Source: Azospirillaceae bacterium (lineage in GTDB: Bacteria; Pseudomonadota; Alphaproteobacteria; Azospirillales; Azospirillaceae). From it: a stretch of 64,000 bases of DNA. Under the pieces are notes generated by a model that searched no databases, was not told the DNA's origin, and saw nothing but the letters and a program-made list of their open reading frames with translations. The translations under genes and the position numbers were made by a program. The stretch is from contig JARLIO010000034.1 of assembly GCA_031291675.1 (NCBI GenBank), positions 372,001-436,000 of the forward strand, in the 5' to 3' direction. Below are positions 24,905-34,947 of the stretch, piece after piece (within the stretch, counting starts at the first letter, position 1; each line of letters begins with the position of its first letter).

Positions 24905-27900
24905 CTATTCGTGGCGCAGATAGATCGCCTTCAGACAACGATCGACCCAGAGCGCCGTCAGCTTTTCCTGGGTTGCGTTCTGGCGCAGCCGCTGGTTCAG
25001 CACGCCAAAATCGACATGATCAAGCGCCTGATCCTGGTTGAAGCAGGAAAACACGACGCTTTCCGCCCCGGTGACCGGATCGCGGTGCAATTGCAGGCAC
25101 TGGGCACAAATTTCTTTCATCATGCATTGCATCGGCGAGTTGATCGACCCGATCGCCCGATGACCCGGCTTCAGATACCGGGCCAGAATGCCGTGCCGCG
25201 CCTCGCCGACGGCCCGCATCATGCGGTCGGAACCAATGACGATGAAGCGGTCAACCTGATCCAGCGGGATCCCGACCGTGCCCAGTTCGCCGGCACCATA
25301 GGCCCGCATCGCCGCGACAATGTTGCCGACAAAGCGAAGATCGCCGGCCCGGCCCGGCAGGAAGCCGGGTTCCTCATCACAGCACCAGATCACCTGGTCG
25401 GCGGCAGCCTCGATCTGGTCGACCTTGTAGCGATCGATCGGTTTCTTGTAGCCCGCAAAATAGAGCACGCGGCACCCCTTGGCCCGCGCCGCCTCCCCGA
25501 TCGAAAACAGCACGGCATTGCCCAGGCCGCCGCCCACCAGACAGACGGTCTCGCCCTCGGGGATCTCGGTCGGCGCGCCGGTCGGCCCCATCAGAATGAC
25601 CTGCTCACCGGCACGCAACTGTTCACAGAGATCGGACGATCCCCCCATCTCCAGCACGATCAGCGAGAGCAGGCCCCGGCCCTTGTCGACCCACGCCCCG
25701 GTCAGGGCCAGGCCTTCCATCGCCAGCACCGTGTTGCCGGCTCGATGGGCCAGGCTTTCGAAATTCTGCAATCGATAGAACTGACCGGGTTCGAAACGGG
25801 CCGCGGCCCGCGGCGCCTTGACGACAACCTCGACGATCGTGGGGGTCAGGCGCTCAACATGAAAAATGAACGCCCGCAGATCGCGATTAGCCGCATCGAT
25901 GATCACATCCGGCGGCACCGCGGTCGCGGGTCGACGCCGCAGCACCCGGTTGATCACCGGATAGCCCTGCTTGGCGCTGGCCATGGCCTTGACGACATTG
26001 CCGGCAAAGCTGGGGTGAAGGTCGCCGAAGAACGAGATCGAGCGTCCGTCGCTGGTCTGCGCCACCAGCATGTTCGCCTGTCTCGGCTTTGATGATCGCT
26101 CGGGCCGCACCGGATTGCCCTGTTCATCCAGCGCCTGGAAAAATTTGCCATCAAGTTCGACGATTCCGGGATGCTCGCGCGCCAACACGGTATTGGGCTG
26201 GGTACCGGCGGCGATCAGAATGGTCCGTGCCGCCAACACCCGGTCGATCACAGCCGTGGCGCCATCGGGACCCGGGCTGCGCACCGTGACGCGCAGTCCC
26301 GCGGCGTGGCCAAAACGGTCGACCTCGACTTCGTCGGGCACCGCGTTCTCGATAAAGCGGATCCCCTGCTGCATCGCCAACACCACTTCCTCATGGTTCA
26401 GCGTATAGCTGGGAGCATCGACCAGACGGCGGCGATACACCACGGTCGCCCCGCCCCAGCGATCCAGCAAGGCTGGAATTCCGGGGTCCCGCCGCTCGGC
26501 CAGGGCCACGGCCCGTTCGACGCGCAGCGCGCGGGCATGGGCGATGAACGCATCGGCGGTCGCCTGCTCCTCCTCGTTCCAGCGCTGGCGCACCGCAGCC
26601 TCGCCGCGTTCGGTCACCAGGACCTCGTAGCGGAACAGAAATTTCTCGACCTGGACCGCGTAATAAGCCAGGGATTCCGTCGCCGTGTCGATTGCGGTCA
26701 GGCCACCGCCGACGACGACAATGGGCAGCCGCACCTCCAGATTGGCGATCGTGTCCATCTTGGCAGCGCCGGTCAATTGCAGCGCCATCAGGAAATCGGA
26801 GGCCTGGCGCACGCCGCGGGCCAAGCCATTCTTCATGGGAATGACCGTCGGTCGCCCGGCCCCGGCACACAAGGCAATGTGATCGAACCCGGCGGCAAAG
26901 GCGTCCTCGACCGAAATGGTGCCGCCGAAGCGGACACCGCCGACCATGACGAACTGATGGCGCCGTTCCAGCAGCAACCGGATCAACTTCAAGAAATTCT
27001 TGTTCCACCGCACCGTGATGCCGTACTCGGCGACGCCGCCGAACCCCGCCATCACCCGCTCGTCCAGGCGTTCATAAAGGTCCTGTACATGACGGATCGG
27101 ACGAAACGGAACCCGTTTGCCGGATGGCATCACCCCGGAAAGATCGGCGGGCAGCGGCTCGATCTTCAACCCGTCGATCGCAACGACGGTGTGGCCTTCA
27201 TTGAGCAAATGGTGGCTGAGGCTGAAACCGGCGGGCCCCAGGCCGACGACCAGGACTTTGTAACCGCTCAGGGCACGACCGAGCGGCCGCTCCAGATTGA
27301 GCGGATTCCAGCGCGTCAGCAGGCTGTAGATCTCGAACCCCCACGGCAGCTCAAGGACGTCCTTGAGAATCCGCGTCTCGACCTGCGGAATGTCGACCGG
27401 CTGCTGTTTTTGAAAAATGCACGACTTCATGCAGTCATTGCAGATCCGGTGCCCCGTCGCGGCGCACAGCGGGTTGGCAACGGTGATCATGGCCAGGGCC
27501 CCGATCGGCACCGCCTCGGCCTTGAGGCTGTGCATTTCGGAGATCCGCTCCTCCAGCGGGCAGCCCGTCAGCGGCACGCCAAAGGGGCTGCTCTGAAACG
27601 CCCCGGTCTTGCGATCGCGCAAACCCTGCGAGCAACTGTCCTTGCCCTGCGGGTGGCACCAGATGCAGTAGTTCGCCTCGTCAAGCGCCCCTTCGAGATC
27701 GGTCCCCGGGTCGGTCAGATCGAACCCTTCGCGCAACCGGCACGTTGCCGCCGGTGCCCGCATCATCACCACGCCATCGACGACAACGGTTTCGAGCGGG
27801 ACCAGTTGCTGCGGATCGACGCGATGCGGCACCTGAAACAGGATGCCGTCACCATGCCGCGCCCGCCCTGCCGGCGCAAACAGCGCCCAGGCGGCATAGC

Positions 27901-28393
27901 GGGCGGCAAGATCGAGGTCCGCGGCATGGCTCCCCTCGTCCGCGGTCCAGTCCATGACAAAGCGGGCAAAGCCCAGCTCATCGAACGGTCCGGCGCAGCG
28001 GCTTTCGAGCGCCGCTGTCAGCGCGTCACCATCAAAAGCCGCGGCAAGCTCCGGTGCGGCAAGCCGCGCCGCACGGCGCTGGACGAACAGCCGCTTGCAG
28101 CGATACAGCGGCGCCAACGCATCGTGCTGTTCGACCAAAGCCCGGACATCGTCGGCAATCCCGAACAGGATCGCCAGAAACTCCTCAAGCTCGGGCGCAA
28201 CCGCAATCAGCAGCGCGCCTTCGGCCTTGTTGTCCAAAGCCCCGGGACGGCCCCGGGCCGCCAGCAAGCGGTCCGCCAGGGCATCATCGCGACGACGCAA
28301 CCAGTCGACAAAAGCGCGATCCAGCCTGACCAGGCCGGCATGATCGTAAAGGTCAGGGAAACTGACGCCAAAGCCGAGGGACAGTTCGGACAT
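24905..28393 (-). CDS. Large Fe-S/FAD/NAD(P) oxidoreductase, fused GltD-like and FNR/PyrK-like
   Basis: A 1162-residue protein. Residues 1-240 are an alpha-rich domain I do not recognise. Residues 243-325 carry a Cys-rich iron-sulfur region (CIWC, C254, C278, C310, CNDC, C325). Residues about 378-860 form a GltD-type FAD/NAD(P) module, with VVGLGPAGFS at 382-391 and VVVGGGLTAIDTA further on. The C-terminal 280 residues resemble ferredoxin reductase/PyrK: the flavin motif FEPGQFYRL, the NAD motif VCLVGGGLGNAVLF, and a [2Fe-2S]-like cluster MQCMMKEICAQC with a later Cys. It probably moves electrons between a pyridine nucleotide and an unknown acceptor. It is not glutamate synthase, since no large subunit lies nearby. 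Confidence 0.75.
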   Translation of the reverse strand: MSELSLGFGVSFPDLYDHAGLVRLDRAFVDWLRRRDDALADRLLAARGRPGALDNKAEGALLIAVAPELEEFLAILFGIADDVRALVEQHDALAPLYRCKRLFVQRRAARLAAPELAAAFDGDALTAALESRCAGPFDELGFARFVMDWTADEGSHAADLDLAARYAAWALFAPAGRARHGDGILFQVPHRVDPQQLVPLETVVVDGVVMMRAPAATCRLREGFDLTDPGTDLEGALDEANYCIWCHPQGKDSCSQGLRDRKTGAFQSSPFGVPLTGCPLEERISEMHSLKAEAVPIGALAMITVANPLCAATGHRICNDCMKSCIFQKQQPVDIPQVETRILKDVLELPWGFEIYSLLTRWNPLNLERPLGRALSGYKVLVVGLGPAGFSLSHHLLNEGHTVVAIDGLKIEPLPADLSGVMPSGKRVPFRPIRHVQDLYERLDERVMAGFGGVAEYGITVRWNKNFLKLIRLLLERRHQFVMVGGVRFGGTISVEDAFAAGFDHIALCAGAGRPTVIPMKNGLARGVRQASDFLMALQLTGAAKMDTIANLEVRLPIVVVGGGLTAIDTATESLAYYAVQVEKFLFRYEVLVTERGEAAVRQRWNEEEQATADAFIAHARALRVERAVALAERRDPGIPALLDRWGGATVVYRRRLVDAPSYTLNHEEVVLAMQQGIRFIENAVPDEVEVDRFGHAAGLRVTVRSPGPDGATAVIDRVLAARTILIAAGTQPNTVLAREHPGIVELDGKFFQALDEQGNPVRPERSSKPRQANMLVAQTSDGRSISFFGDLHPSFAGNVVKAMASAKQGYPVINRVLRRRPATAVPPDVIIDAANRDLRAFIFHVERLTPTIVEVVVKAPRAAARFEPGQFYRLQNFESLAHRAGNTVLAMEGLALTGAWVDKGRGLLSLIVLEMGGSSDLCEQLRAGEQVILMGPTGAPTEIPEGETVCLVGGGLGNAVLFSIGEAARAKGCRVLYFAGYKKPIDRYKVDQIEAAADQVIWCCDEEPGFLPGRAGDLRFVGNIVAAMRAYGAGELGTVGIPLDQVDRFIVIGSDRMMRAVGEARHGILARYLKPGHRAIGSINSPMQCMMKEICAQCLQLHRDPVTGAESVVFSCFNQDQALDHVDFGVLNQRLRQNATQEKLTALWVDRCLKAIYLRHE

Positions 28394-28679
28394 GCTGATT
28401 GCCTGGGTTGGGGAAACACGGGACGCCGGGAGGCGCCGCCGCAGAACCGATCATCGACACCGCTGATTTCATCACACCGCATCGCTGTCGACCAGAACCG
28501 ACGGCGATGGCGGTCGACACAAAACGGAAAGCTGTCAAAATGACCGGCGACGCCATGGCGCATTTCCCCGTCCGTGGCCCGCCAATCGGCCGGGCCGTGG
28601 ATGGAACAGCACGACAAACGGCACCACACTACCCTAGCGTAGCGGTTTCACCATCAACGTCCTTGATGAGCATCAATCC

Positions 28680-29723
28680 GTGACCACTTTCGCACCCGTC
28701 ATTGCCGCGCCGGATCGGTCGGTCCCCCGTGCGGTGACCCTATGGCTGGCCCTGTGCGCCGCGATGGTATTCGCGATGGCGGTGATCGGTGCCATCACCC
28801 GGCTCACCGAGTCGGGTCTGTCGATGGTCGAATGGCGGCCCCTGATCGGCATGGTGCCGCCGCTGTCCACCGCCGCGTGGCAGCGGGTTTTCGATCTCTA
28901 CCGCGAGACCCCGCAATATCGTTTCGTCAATCTCGGCATGACGCTTGCGGAATTCCAATCGATCTTCTGGTGGGAATGGTTTCACCGGCTGTGGGGACAG
29001 GTCATCGGTTTCGTCGTTCTGCTGCCCCTGATCCGGTTCAGCATCGGCGGTGCCATTCCCTGGCCGCTGGGGCGACGGTTGATCGCCCTGTTCGCGCTGG
29101 GCGGCCTGCAGGGCGGCATCGGTTGGTTCATGGTCGCCAGCGGTCTGGTCGATCGCCCGGCGGTCAGCCATTACCGGTTGGCGCTGCACCTGGTGATGGC
29201 GACGCTGATCTATGGCGGTTTGCTGTGGTGTGCCCTGGATCGGTTTCCGCCCTGCCCCGACCGGACGGCGCGACGCCTGCGTCGCCACACGCTGATCGCG
29301 CTGATCCTGGCCGCAACGACGCTGGTGTGGGGCGCCTTCGTCGCTGGCCTGCGCGCCGGCAGCTTCTACAACACATTTCCGCTGATGAATGGCGACTGGC
29401 TGCCCCCCGAGGCCTTCAGCCTGACGCCCGGCTGGATCAACTGGTTCGAGAATGTCGCCGCGGTTCAGTTTGCCCATCGCGGGCTGGCCCTGAGCACCGC
29501 GATCACTGTCCTGACCCTGGCCTGGCGCAGCCAACGCCATCGCGCGGCGCTGGGCCCCCTGCCCTGGCTGGTCGCCGCCGTCGTGCTGGTCCAGGTCGGG
29601 CTCGGCGTGACCACCCTGTTGACGCATGTCGCCATCATTCCGGCAGCGTTGCATCAGGCCGGGGCCCTGACACTGATCAGCGTTCTGATCGCACTGCGAC
29701 ATCGGCTGCGCGAGGGCGCGTGA
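28680..29723 (+). CDS. ctaA: Heme A synthase
   Basis: A 347-residue protein with eight membrane segments, starting at GTG 28680. The family signature AVIGAITRLTESGLSMVEWRP occurs near residue 40, with conserved His residues in EWFHRLWGQ, LALHLVMA, FAHRG and LHQAGAL. It oxidises the C8 methyl of heme O to give heme A for aa3-type cytochrome oxidase. Its 287-bp upstream gap separates it from the divergent flavoprotein gene and shows no clear promoter. No ctaB or cox genes are in the window. Confidence 0.95.
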   Translation: MTTFAPVIAAPDRSVPRAVTLWLALCAAMVFAMAVIGAITRLTESGLSMVEWRPLIGMVPPLSTAAWQRVFDLYRETPQYRFVNLGMTLAEFQSIFWWEWFHRLWGQVIGFVVLLPLIRFSIGGAIPWPLGRRLIALFALGGLQGGIGWFMVASGLVDRPAVSHYRLALHLVMATLIYGGLLWCALDRFPPCPDRTARRLRRHTLIALILAATTLVWGAFVAGLRAGSFYNTFPLMNGDWLPPEAFSLTPGWINWFENVAAVQFAHRGLALSTAITVLTLAWRSQRHRAALGPLPWLVAAVVLVQVGLGVTTLLTHVAIIPAALHQAGALTLISVLIALRHRLREGA

Positions 29724-29833
29724 AACGAACGTTTCTTGTGATCGAGAGCCTGACGACATCGTGGAAACAGGCGACAAGACATTCGTTCCACCCGTCTTTT
29801 TCCACCGCGGCCGATTTAACAACAAAACAAACA

Positions 29834-31249
29834 ATGGCAATAGTCGTGAAAAATATTTCAACTGAAGCACTGATCATCCTGATTGTTATTGTCTATTCGA
29901 TCCTATTACTGACTCAAGGATCCCTTGATCCGGTCATGGAGCCCGATTCCGCCAGCTACCTGTTGTTTCTGCCGTCGCGGACCGCCGGCTATCCCCTGTT
30001 CCTGCGGCTGGTCGGCCTGCCGTCTCTAGTCTGGGTGCAAACCCTGCTTTATGCCGCCACGGCAGGCGGGCTGGGCATCGTGGTTTTTCACGTATTTCGC
30101 CAGGCGGTGCCGGCCATCCTTCTGGTCCTGGCCTTGTGCGCCAACCCCGAACTTTCCAAATACCATGCCCATGTGATGACCGAATCGCTGTTCGTCTCGG
30201 TTCTGACGGCTTATCTCGCTTCGGCGATCCTGCTGGTTCACCGTCCCACCGGGACGCGTGTCGTGATCGCTGCGGTTCTGGTGGCGTTGACGGCCGTCAT
30301 CCGCCCGGCCGCTTATGGATTGATTCCGGTCCTGGTCGGGCTGGTTCTGCTGAACCGGCGACGCTACGCCGCCGCGGCCTGGCGACCCCTGGTCGCTTCG
30401 CTGCTGATCCCCCTGGTCATGGTCGGGACGGAACGGCTCTATTCCGCATCGGTTCACGGCGGGGCGGAGACCTCACTGGCGGGACGGCATTTCTTCGCCA
30501 AGGCAGCGATGATCGACGCCCCGCCCGGGCTGGGCGCCACCGAGAGCTCCCCGGTTCGCAAGGCACTGTTTGAGGCCCTGGAACAGGATTTTGCACCGAT
30601 CCGAACCCTGTTGCAGCAAGCGACGGCGCCATCGGTTTACGCCGTCCTGGAACCGAATTTCGAAACCTGCGTCGAATATGCCTGCGCCGATGATTTACGC
30701 CGCCGCATTGATCTGCCCGCCCCGGCCTTGAACCAGGCGATGCTGGCGGTCGCCCTGGCACGGATGCAGAGCGCGCCCGGCGCCACCCTGATGCTGGCCT
30801 GGCGCCATTACCGCGCGCTCTGGACGCTCTATTCTCAAAGTCATCCGGCCCTGGCCCCGATGTTCGACGGGTTCATCGCCGCCCACCAACCCCTGCCTTT
30901 CGCGCCGTTCCTGCCGGCTTCACTGTCTGAACCGACGCCCGTCTCCCGCCTCGCCACCTTTGTCCGCCCGGCGATCACGGCCGTGGGCTGGATCACCGGC
31001 CTGCTGGCCCTGATCGGTGTCGTCGCGGTGATCCGGGGCGACACGGCGCCACGTTGGCAAGTCGCCGGCTTTGCCGCGGCCTGTGTCCATCTGTCCTTTG
31101 TCTTGATCGCCTTCACCGGCGTCGGCATCCCGCGCTACACCGTCAGCATGTGGCCCGCGATGATGCTGGCACTGATCATGGCGCTCAGCGCCATCGCGGC
31201 GCCCGGGGGACGGGTGGGGCGGCCGCGGCTTCATACCAACCCGCAATGA
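29834..31249 (+). CDS. Polytopic membrane protein, possible glycosyltransferase
   Basis: A 471-residue protein from the ATG at 29834; an in-frame GTG at 29720 would overlap the ctaA stop. It has about ten hydrophobic segments. The first extramembrane loop contains MEPDSASYLLFLPSRTAGYPLFLRLVG, whose acidic residues after the first helix recall GT-C fold (PMT/ArnT-like) transferases. A periplasmic loop of about 170 residues lies in the middle. No catalytic motif can be assigned with certainty. It is next to ctaA but unrelated in function. Surface-glycan or lipid modification is a guess from topology. Confidence 0.6.
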   Translation: MAIVVKNISTEALIILIVIVYSILLLTQGSLDPVMEPDSASYLLFLPSRTAGYPLFLRLVGLPSLVWVQTLLYAATAGGLGIVVFHVFRQAVPAILLVLALCANPELSKYHAHVMTESLFVSVLTAYLASAILLVHRPTGTRVVIAAVLVALTAVIRPAAYGLIPVLVGLVLLNRRRYAAAAWRPLVASLLIPLVMVGTERLYSASVHGGAETSLAGRHFFAKAAMIDAPPGLGATESSPVRKALFEALEQDFAPIRTLLQQATAPSVYAVLEPNFETCVEYACADDLRRRIDLPAPALNQAMLAVALARMQSAPGATLMLAWRHYRALWTLYSQSHPALAPMFDGFIAAHQPLPFAPFLPASLSEPTPVSRLATFVRPAITAVGWITGLLALIGVVAVIRGDTAPRWQVAGFAAACVHLSFVLIAFTGVGIPRYTVSMWPAMMLALIMALSAIAAPGGRVGRPRLHTNPQ

Positions 31250-31304
31250 GTTTGACCCATCGCGGGTTAACGATATCGCTCACCGCGCCGGGTGCGTGGC
31301 AGCG

Positions 31305-32027
31305 TTAATACATATGCTGGCCGCCATTGACCGAAATGGTCGAACCTGTGATGAAGCCCGCATCCTCGGCAACCAGGAACAGGACCGTACGGGCGATCTC
31401 CTCCGCCTTGCCCAGCCGGCCGACCGGGATGCGCGCGATGATCTTTTCCAGCACATGCGGCGGAACCGCGCGGACCATGTCGGTATCGATATAACCCGGT
31501 GCGATCGCGTTGACCGTGATCCCCTTGGCGGCCGCCTCCTGGGCCAGGGCCTTGGTGAAACCATGGATACCGGATTTTGCCGCCGCGTAATTGACCTGAC
31601 CATATTGGCCGGACTGCCCGTTGACCGAACCAATATTGACGATCCGGCCGAAGCCCCGTTCGCGCATGCTGTCGATCACGGCGCGAGAGAGATTGAAGCA
31701 GGAGGCAAGGTTGGTCTGGATCACCGCGTTCCACTGTTCGAACGTCATGCGGTGCATGACGCCGTCGCGGGTGATCCCGGCGTTGTTGACCAGCACCTCG
31801 ACCGGGCCGATGTCGCGCGCGATCATCGCGATGGCGCTCTCGACCGCGGCGTAATCGCTGACGTCGAATTTGTAGGCCGGAATGCCGGTCCGCTCCGTAA
31901 ACAGACGGGCAGCGTCGTCGTTACCGCCATAGTTCGCAACGGCGGTATAGCCCGCCGTGTTCAACGCGATGCTGATAGCCTCGCCAATTCCCCGTGTTCC
32001 GCCGGTAACTAATGCGACCCGAGCCAT
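31305..32027 (-). CDS. phaB: Acetoacetyl-CoA reductase
   Basis: A 240-residue short-chain dehydrogenase. The nucleotide motif is VTGGTRGIGEAIS. NNAGITRD, the catalytic Ser in NIGSVNGQSGQ and the Tyr-Lys pair in YAAAKSG follow. The last residues, STISVNGGQHMY, are the diagnostic PhaB ending. It reduces acetoacetyl-CoA to (R)-3-hydroxybutyryl-CoA with NADPH, the second step of PHB synthesis. It lies downstream of phaA in the same direction. Confidence 0.97.
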   Translation of the reverse strand: MARVALVTGGTRGIGEAISIALNTAGYTAVANYGGNDDAARLFTERTGIPAYKFDVSDYAAVESAIAMIARDIGPVEVLVNNAGITRDGVMHRMTFEQWNAVIQTNLASCFNLSRAVIDSMRERGFGRIVNIGSVNGQSGQYGQVNYAAAKSGIHGFTKALAQEAAAKGITVNAIAPGYIDTDMVRAVPPHVLEKIIARIPVGRLGKAEEIARTVLFLVAEDAGFITGSTISVNGGQHMY

Positions 32028-32249
32028 AGTAGCAACCTCCCCCGTTTCGATCGGTCAATGTCCCGATTGGCCATGGATTTGACTTGGAGTAGCACAGCTG
32101 TCGAAGGCAACATTCCCGCTGGGGCTCTTTCACACAGAATGCAGCCCCCTACACAAAATTATACACGACGACATCTTTCGCGCCGGCCCGGCCTGTTGTC
32201 GCAGTGGCGCGACGCCACGACGGCAACAGGCCGGTACACGGCCGCGGGA

Positions 32250-33425
32250 TCAGGCGCGCTCGACGGTCAAAGCAATTCCCATGCCACCACCGATGCACAA
32301 GGTCGCCAGGCCGCGTTTGACATTACGACGCCGCATCGCATGAAGCAGCGTGACCAGGATCCGGGCGCCCGAAGCACCGATCGGATGGCCCAACGCAACG
32401 GCGCCACCATTGACATTGACCTTGGCGGGATCGAATTGCAGTTCGCGGCACACCGCCAACGCCTGCGCGGCAAACGCCTCATTGCCTTCGATCAGATCGA
32501 GGTCATCGACGGTCCAGTCCGCTTTTTCCAAAGCCTTGCGGGTGGCCGGGATCGGTCCCGCCCCCATGATCGCCGGATCGACGCCCGCAGTCGCCCAGGA
32601 CACGATGCGGGCCAACGGGGTCAGCCCCCGCTGCGCGGCATTGCTCGCGGTCATCAGAACCAGGGCGGCGGCGCCGTCATTGACCCCGGAGGCATTCCCC
32701 GCGGTAACCGTGCCGTCCTTGGCGAAGGCCGGGCGCAATTTTGCCAGTGATTCCGCGGTCGTACCGGGACGCGGTTGCTCGTCGGTATCGACAACGACAT
32801 CACCTTTACGCCCCTTGATCGTCACCGGCACGATCTCTTCCTTGAAGATCCCGGCCTTCTGCGCGGCCTCCGCTTTCTGCTGGCTCAGGGCGGCGAAAGC
32901 ATCCTGGTCCTCGCGGGTCAAATTCCATTTCTTGGCAATATTCTCGGCGGTGATGCCCATGTGATAGCCGTTGAAAATGCAGGTCAGTCCATCGCGGATC
33001 ATGGTGTCGACCAGCGTGGCATCGCCCATCTTGACGCCATTGCGCAGATGGACCACATGCGGGGCCTGACTCATGCTTTCCTGGCCGCCCGCGACGATGA
33101 TATCGGCATCGCCGGTCAGGATCGCCTGATAGCCCAGGGCAACGGCGCGCAACCCGGAACCGCACAGTTGATTGATGCCAAAAGCGGTCCGGTCGACCGG
33201 AATTCCAGCCCCGATCGCCGCTTGCCGGGCCGGATTCTGCCCCTCGCCGGCGGCCAGAACCTGGCCCAGGATGACCTCGGTGACTTCGGACGCGTCAACC
33301 TTGGACCGGATCAGAGCTTCGCGGATCGCAATCTCGCCCAGTTGATGCGCCGGCAGAGCACTGAGGCTGCCATTCAATGTTCCGATGGAGGTACGCACGG
33401 CGCCGACGATGACAATTTCGGTCAT
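32250..33425 (-). CDS. phaA: Acetyl-CoA acetyltransferase
   Basis: A 391-residue thiolase. The ATG at 33425 is preceded by AAGGAG; a longer in-frame form to 33512 lacks such a signal. Active-site residues are the Cys in [11 protein letters not shown], the His in [11 protein letters not shown] and the second Cys in CIGGGMG. It condenses two acetyl-CoA to acetoacetyl-CoA, feeding phaB. The 222-bp gap to phaB is long for an operon but holds no recognised gene. Confidence 0.97.
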   Translation of the reverse strand: MTEIVIVGAVRTSIGTLNGSLSALPAHQLGEIAIREALIRSKVDASEVTEVILGQVLAAGEGQNPARQAAIGAGIPVDRTAFGINQLCGSGLRAVALGYQAILTGDADIIVAGGQESMSQAPHVVHLRNGVKMGDATLVDTMIRDGLTCIFNGYHMGITAENIAKKWNLTREDQDAFAALSQQKAEAAQKAGIFKEEIVPVTIKGRKGDVVVDTDEQPRPGTTAESLAKLRPAFAKDGTVTAGNASGVNDGAAALVLMTASNAAQRGLTPLARIVSWATAGVDPAIMGAGPIPATRKALEKADWTVDDLDLIEGNEAFAAQALAVCRELQFDPAKVNVNGGAVALGHPIGASGARILVTLLHAMRRRNVKRGLATLCIGGGMGIALTVERA

Positions 33426-33858
33426 TTTGGAACGCTCCTTGGATGTCGTCTTGTTGGAACCAGCAAGCGAAGACTGCCCCGTCAGAGTAGGATCTGTTGA
33501 TTTCCGATGCAAGCCGCTGACTTGTATATGAGTTGCCGGACAAACTTTAAAAATTGCATTATTGTTTCATACACCCGTTGGCGATGAAACGCACCCGCAT
33601 AAAGCTATCAGGATTTCCACCGGCGGCGTCAACAGGGTCGCATACCATCCGATGTTTTTATTCCTCTCTCGGGCGCAAACCGGGATTGGAGCTCGCTGAA
33701 CCCCAATGGCGAAGGCGACAGACCCGGTCATCATGGCGGCCTCCCGCGCACAACCCCGGTCGATACGATGACGTTTCAATATTGTTTCACGATCCGTTCG
33801 ATCCGAACACAAGATCGAAACCCTTCTTTGGTCGCATATTCCGCAACCAGCGGGTTAA
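33426..33858. other. phaA upstream region with repeated GTTTCA motifs
   Basis: This 433-bp gap between the phaC stop and phaA carries no recognised gene. GTTTCAT at 33564-33570 and ATGAAAC at 33584-33590 form an inverted pair. GTTTCA at 33773-33778 and 33784-33789 form a direct pair 11 bp apart. The phaA promoter should lie here and these motifs are operator candidates. No -35/-10 pair is convincing. Confidence 0.5.
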
Positions 33859-34947
33859 TCAATCGCGAACCCCGGGTTGAGCGGCGTCGTGCAGCCACTG
33901 CGCGAAAGGCCGCCATACCTGATCCACAGCGCCGCGGCCAACGATCATGCCGATGTGCCCCAACGCCGGGGTGAGGATCCTGGCACCCGGAACCCGATTG
34001 GCCAGGGCCCGCGCCGATGCGGGCGCCACGATGCGGTCGTGCCCCGGGATCAGCGCCAAGGTTGGAACCCGGATCGCCGCCGGATCAACACAGCACCCGG
34101 CAACGACCCATTTGCCGAGCGCCGCTTCATTACGACCGTACCACCCGATCAGGCATTCGCGCGCCACGGCAGCAACCAGGGGAATGCCATCGTTGAGCCA
34201 ATCCTCCAGGGCGACAAAGGCCTGCGCTTCGGCCGATCCCGGCGCCAGGTCGGCAAACCGGCGGAACTTCCGCAACACCAGCAAAGGGTCAAGGCCGGCA
34301 AACAGCGTCTGGATCGCGTCGACCGGCATCTCGCCCCAGGCTTCCAAGGCCGGCACGAAGGGCGAGGCCGCAATCCCAAGCCCCAGCGCCAAGGCACGGT
34401 CGCCGGCATGGAAGTCCCACGGTGTCGCCAACAATGTCAAACTCCGGACCGAGGCCGGGCGCAACTGCGTCAGCGCAACCGCCAGCATGCCGCCCATGCA
34501 ATAGCCGGCAACGGCGATCGGGCCATGATGGCGCTGGCACAGGAATGCCAGCGCCCGGTCAAGTCGCCCGGCGATGTAATCGCCCAGGGTGAAACGCCGT
34601 TCCAGTTCGCCCGGCCAGCCCCAATCCAGCAAGTAGGGCCGCAGCCCCTGGCCGGCGAGCCAGCGCACCAGGCTGCGTTCCTGTGACAGGTCAAGAATGT
34701 AGTGCCGGTTGATCAGCGAGGGCACCAGCAGCACGGGAATTTCGGCCGCTCCGGGGGCGGCGGATGGCGTGCCGTGATCGAGCAGACGGCTGCTGCCCTC
34801 GGTCCAGACCGGCGGCGGTTCGACCAGGTTACGGCGATAGGGGTGATGACGATAGCCGTGCAGCCCGGTCAGCAGCCCGTCGATCCGGCGCCGCATCTCG
34901 CGATCAACGGCGTGGCGAAACGCCTCAGGATCGACCTCCACCACCAT
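33859..34947 (-). CDS. phaC: PHA synthase catalytic subunit, class III-like
   Basis: A 362-residue alpha/beta-hydrolase-fold protein from the ATG at 34947; a longer open frame to 35145 overlaps the upstream gene in another phase. The nucleophile is Cys in the box GYCMGG, as in PHA synthases rather than Ser as in esterases. The Asp is in LIPGHDRIVAP and the His in LGHIGMIV. VLLVPSLINRHYILDLSQERSLVRWL is typical of PhaC. Its size fits class III synthases (about 360) rather than class I (about 590). It polymerises (R)-3-hydroxyacyl-CoA. It overlaps the small upstream gene by 23 bp. Confidence 0.8.
   Translation of the reverse strand: MVVEVDPEAFRHAVDREMRRRIDGLLTGLHGYRHHPYRRNLVEPPPVWTEGSSRLLDHGTPSAAPGAAEIPVLLVPSLINRHYILDLSQERSLVRWLAGQGLRPYLLDWGWPGELERRFTLGDYIAGRLDRALAFLCQRHHGPIAVAGYCMGGMLAVALTQLRPASVRSLTLLATPWDFHAGDRALALGLGIAASPFVPALEAWGEMPVDAIQTLFAGLDPLLVLRKFRRFADLAPGSAEAQAFVALEDWLNDGIPLVAAVARECLIGWYGRNEAALGKWVVAGCCVDPAAIRVPTLALIPGHDRIVAPASARALANRVPGARILTPALGHIGMIVGRGAVDQVWRPFAQWLHDAAQPGVRD

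Noticed and set aside
24905-28393. Annotation as glutamate synthase small subunit
   Set aside because: The GltD-like module is only the middle of a much larger protein, and no gltB-like large subunit lies nearby.
26171-28543. A 790-codon open frame on the plus strand
   Set aside because: It is antisense to the large flavoprotein gene, its translation is rich in His, Gln and Arg with no motif, and the minus-strand protein shows clear cofactor motifs. High GC makes such shadows common.
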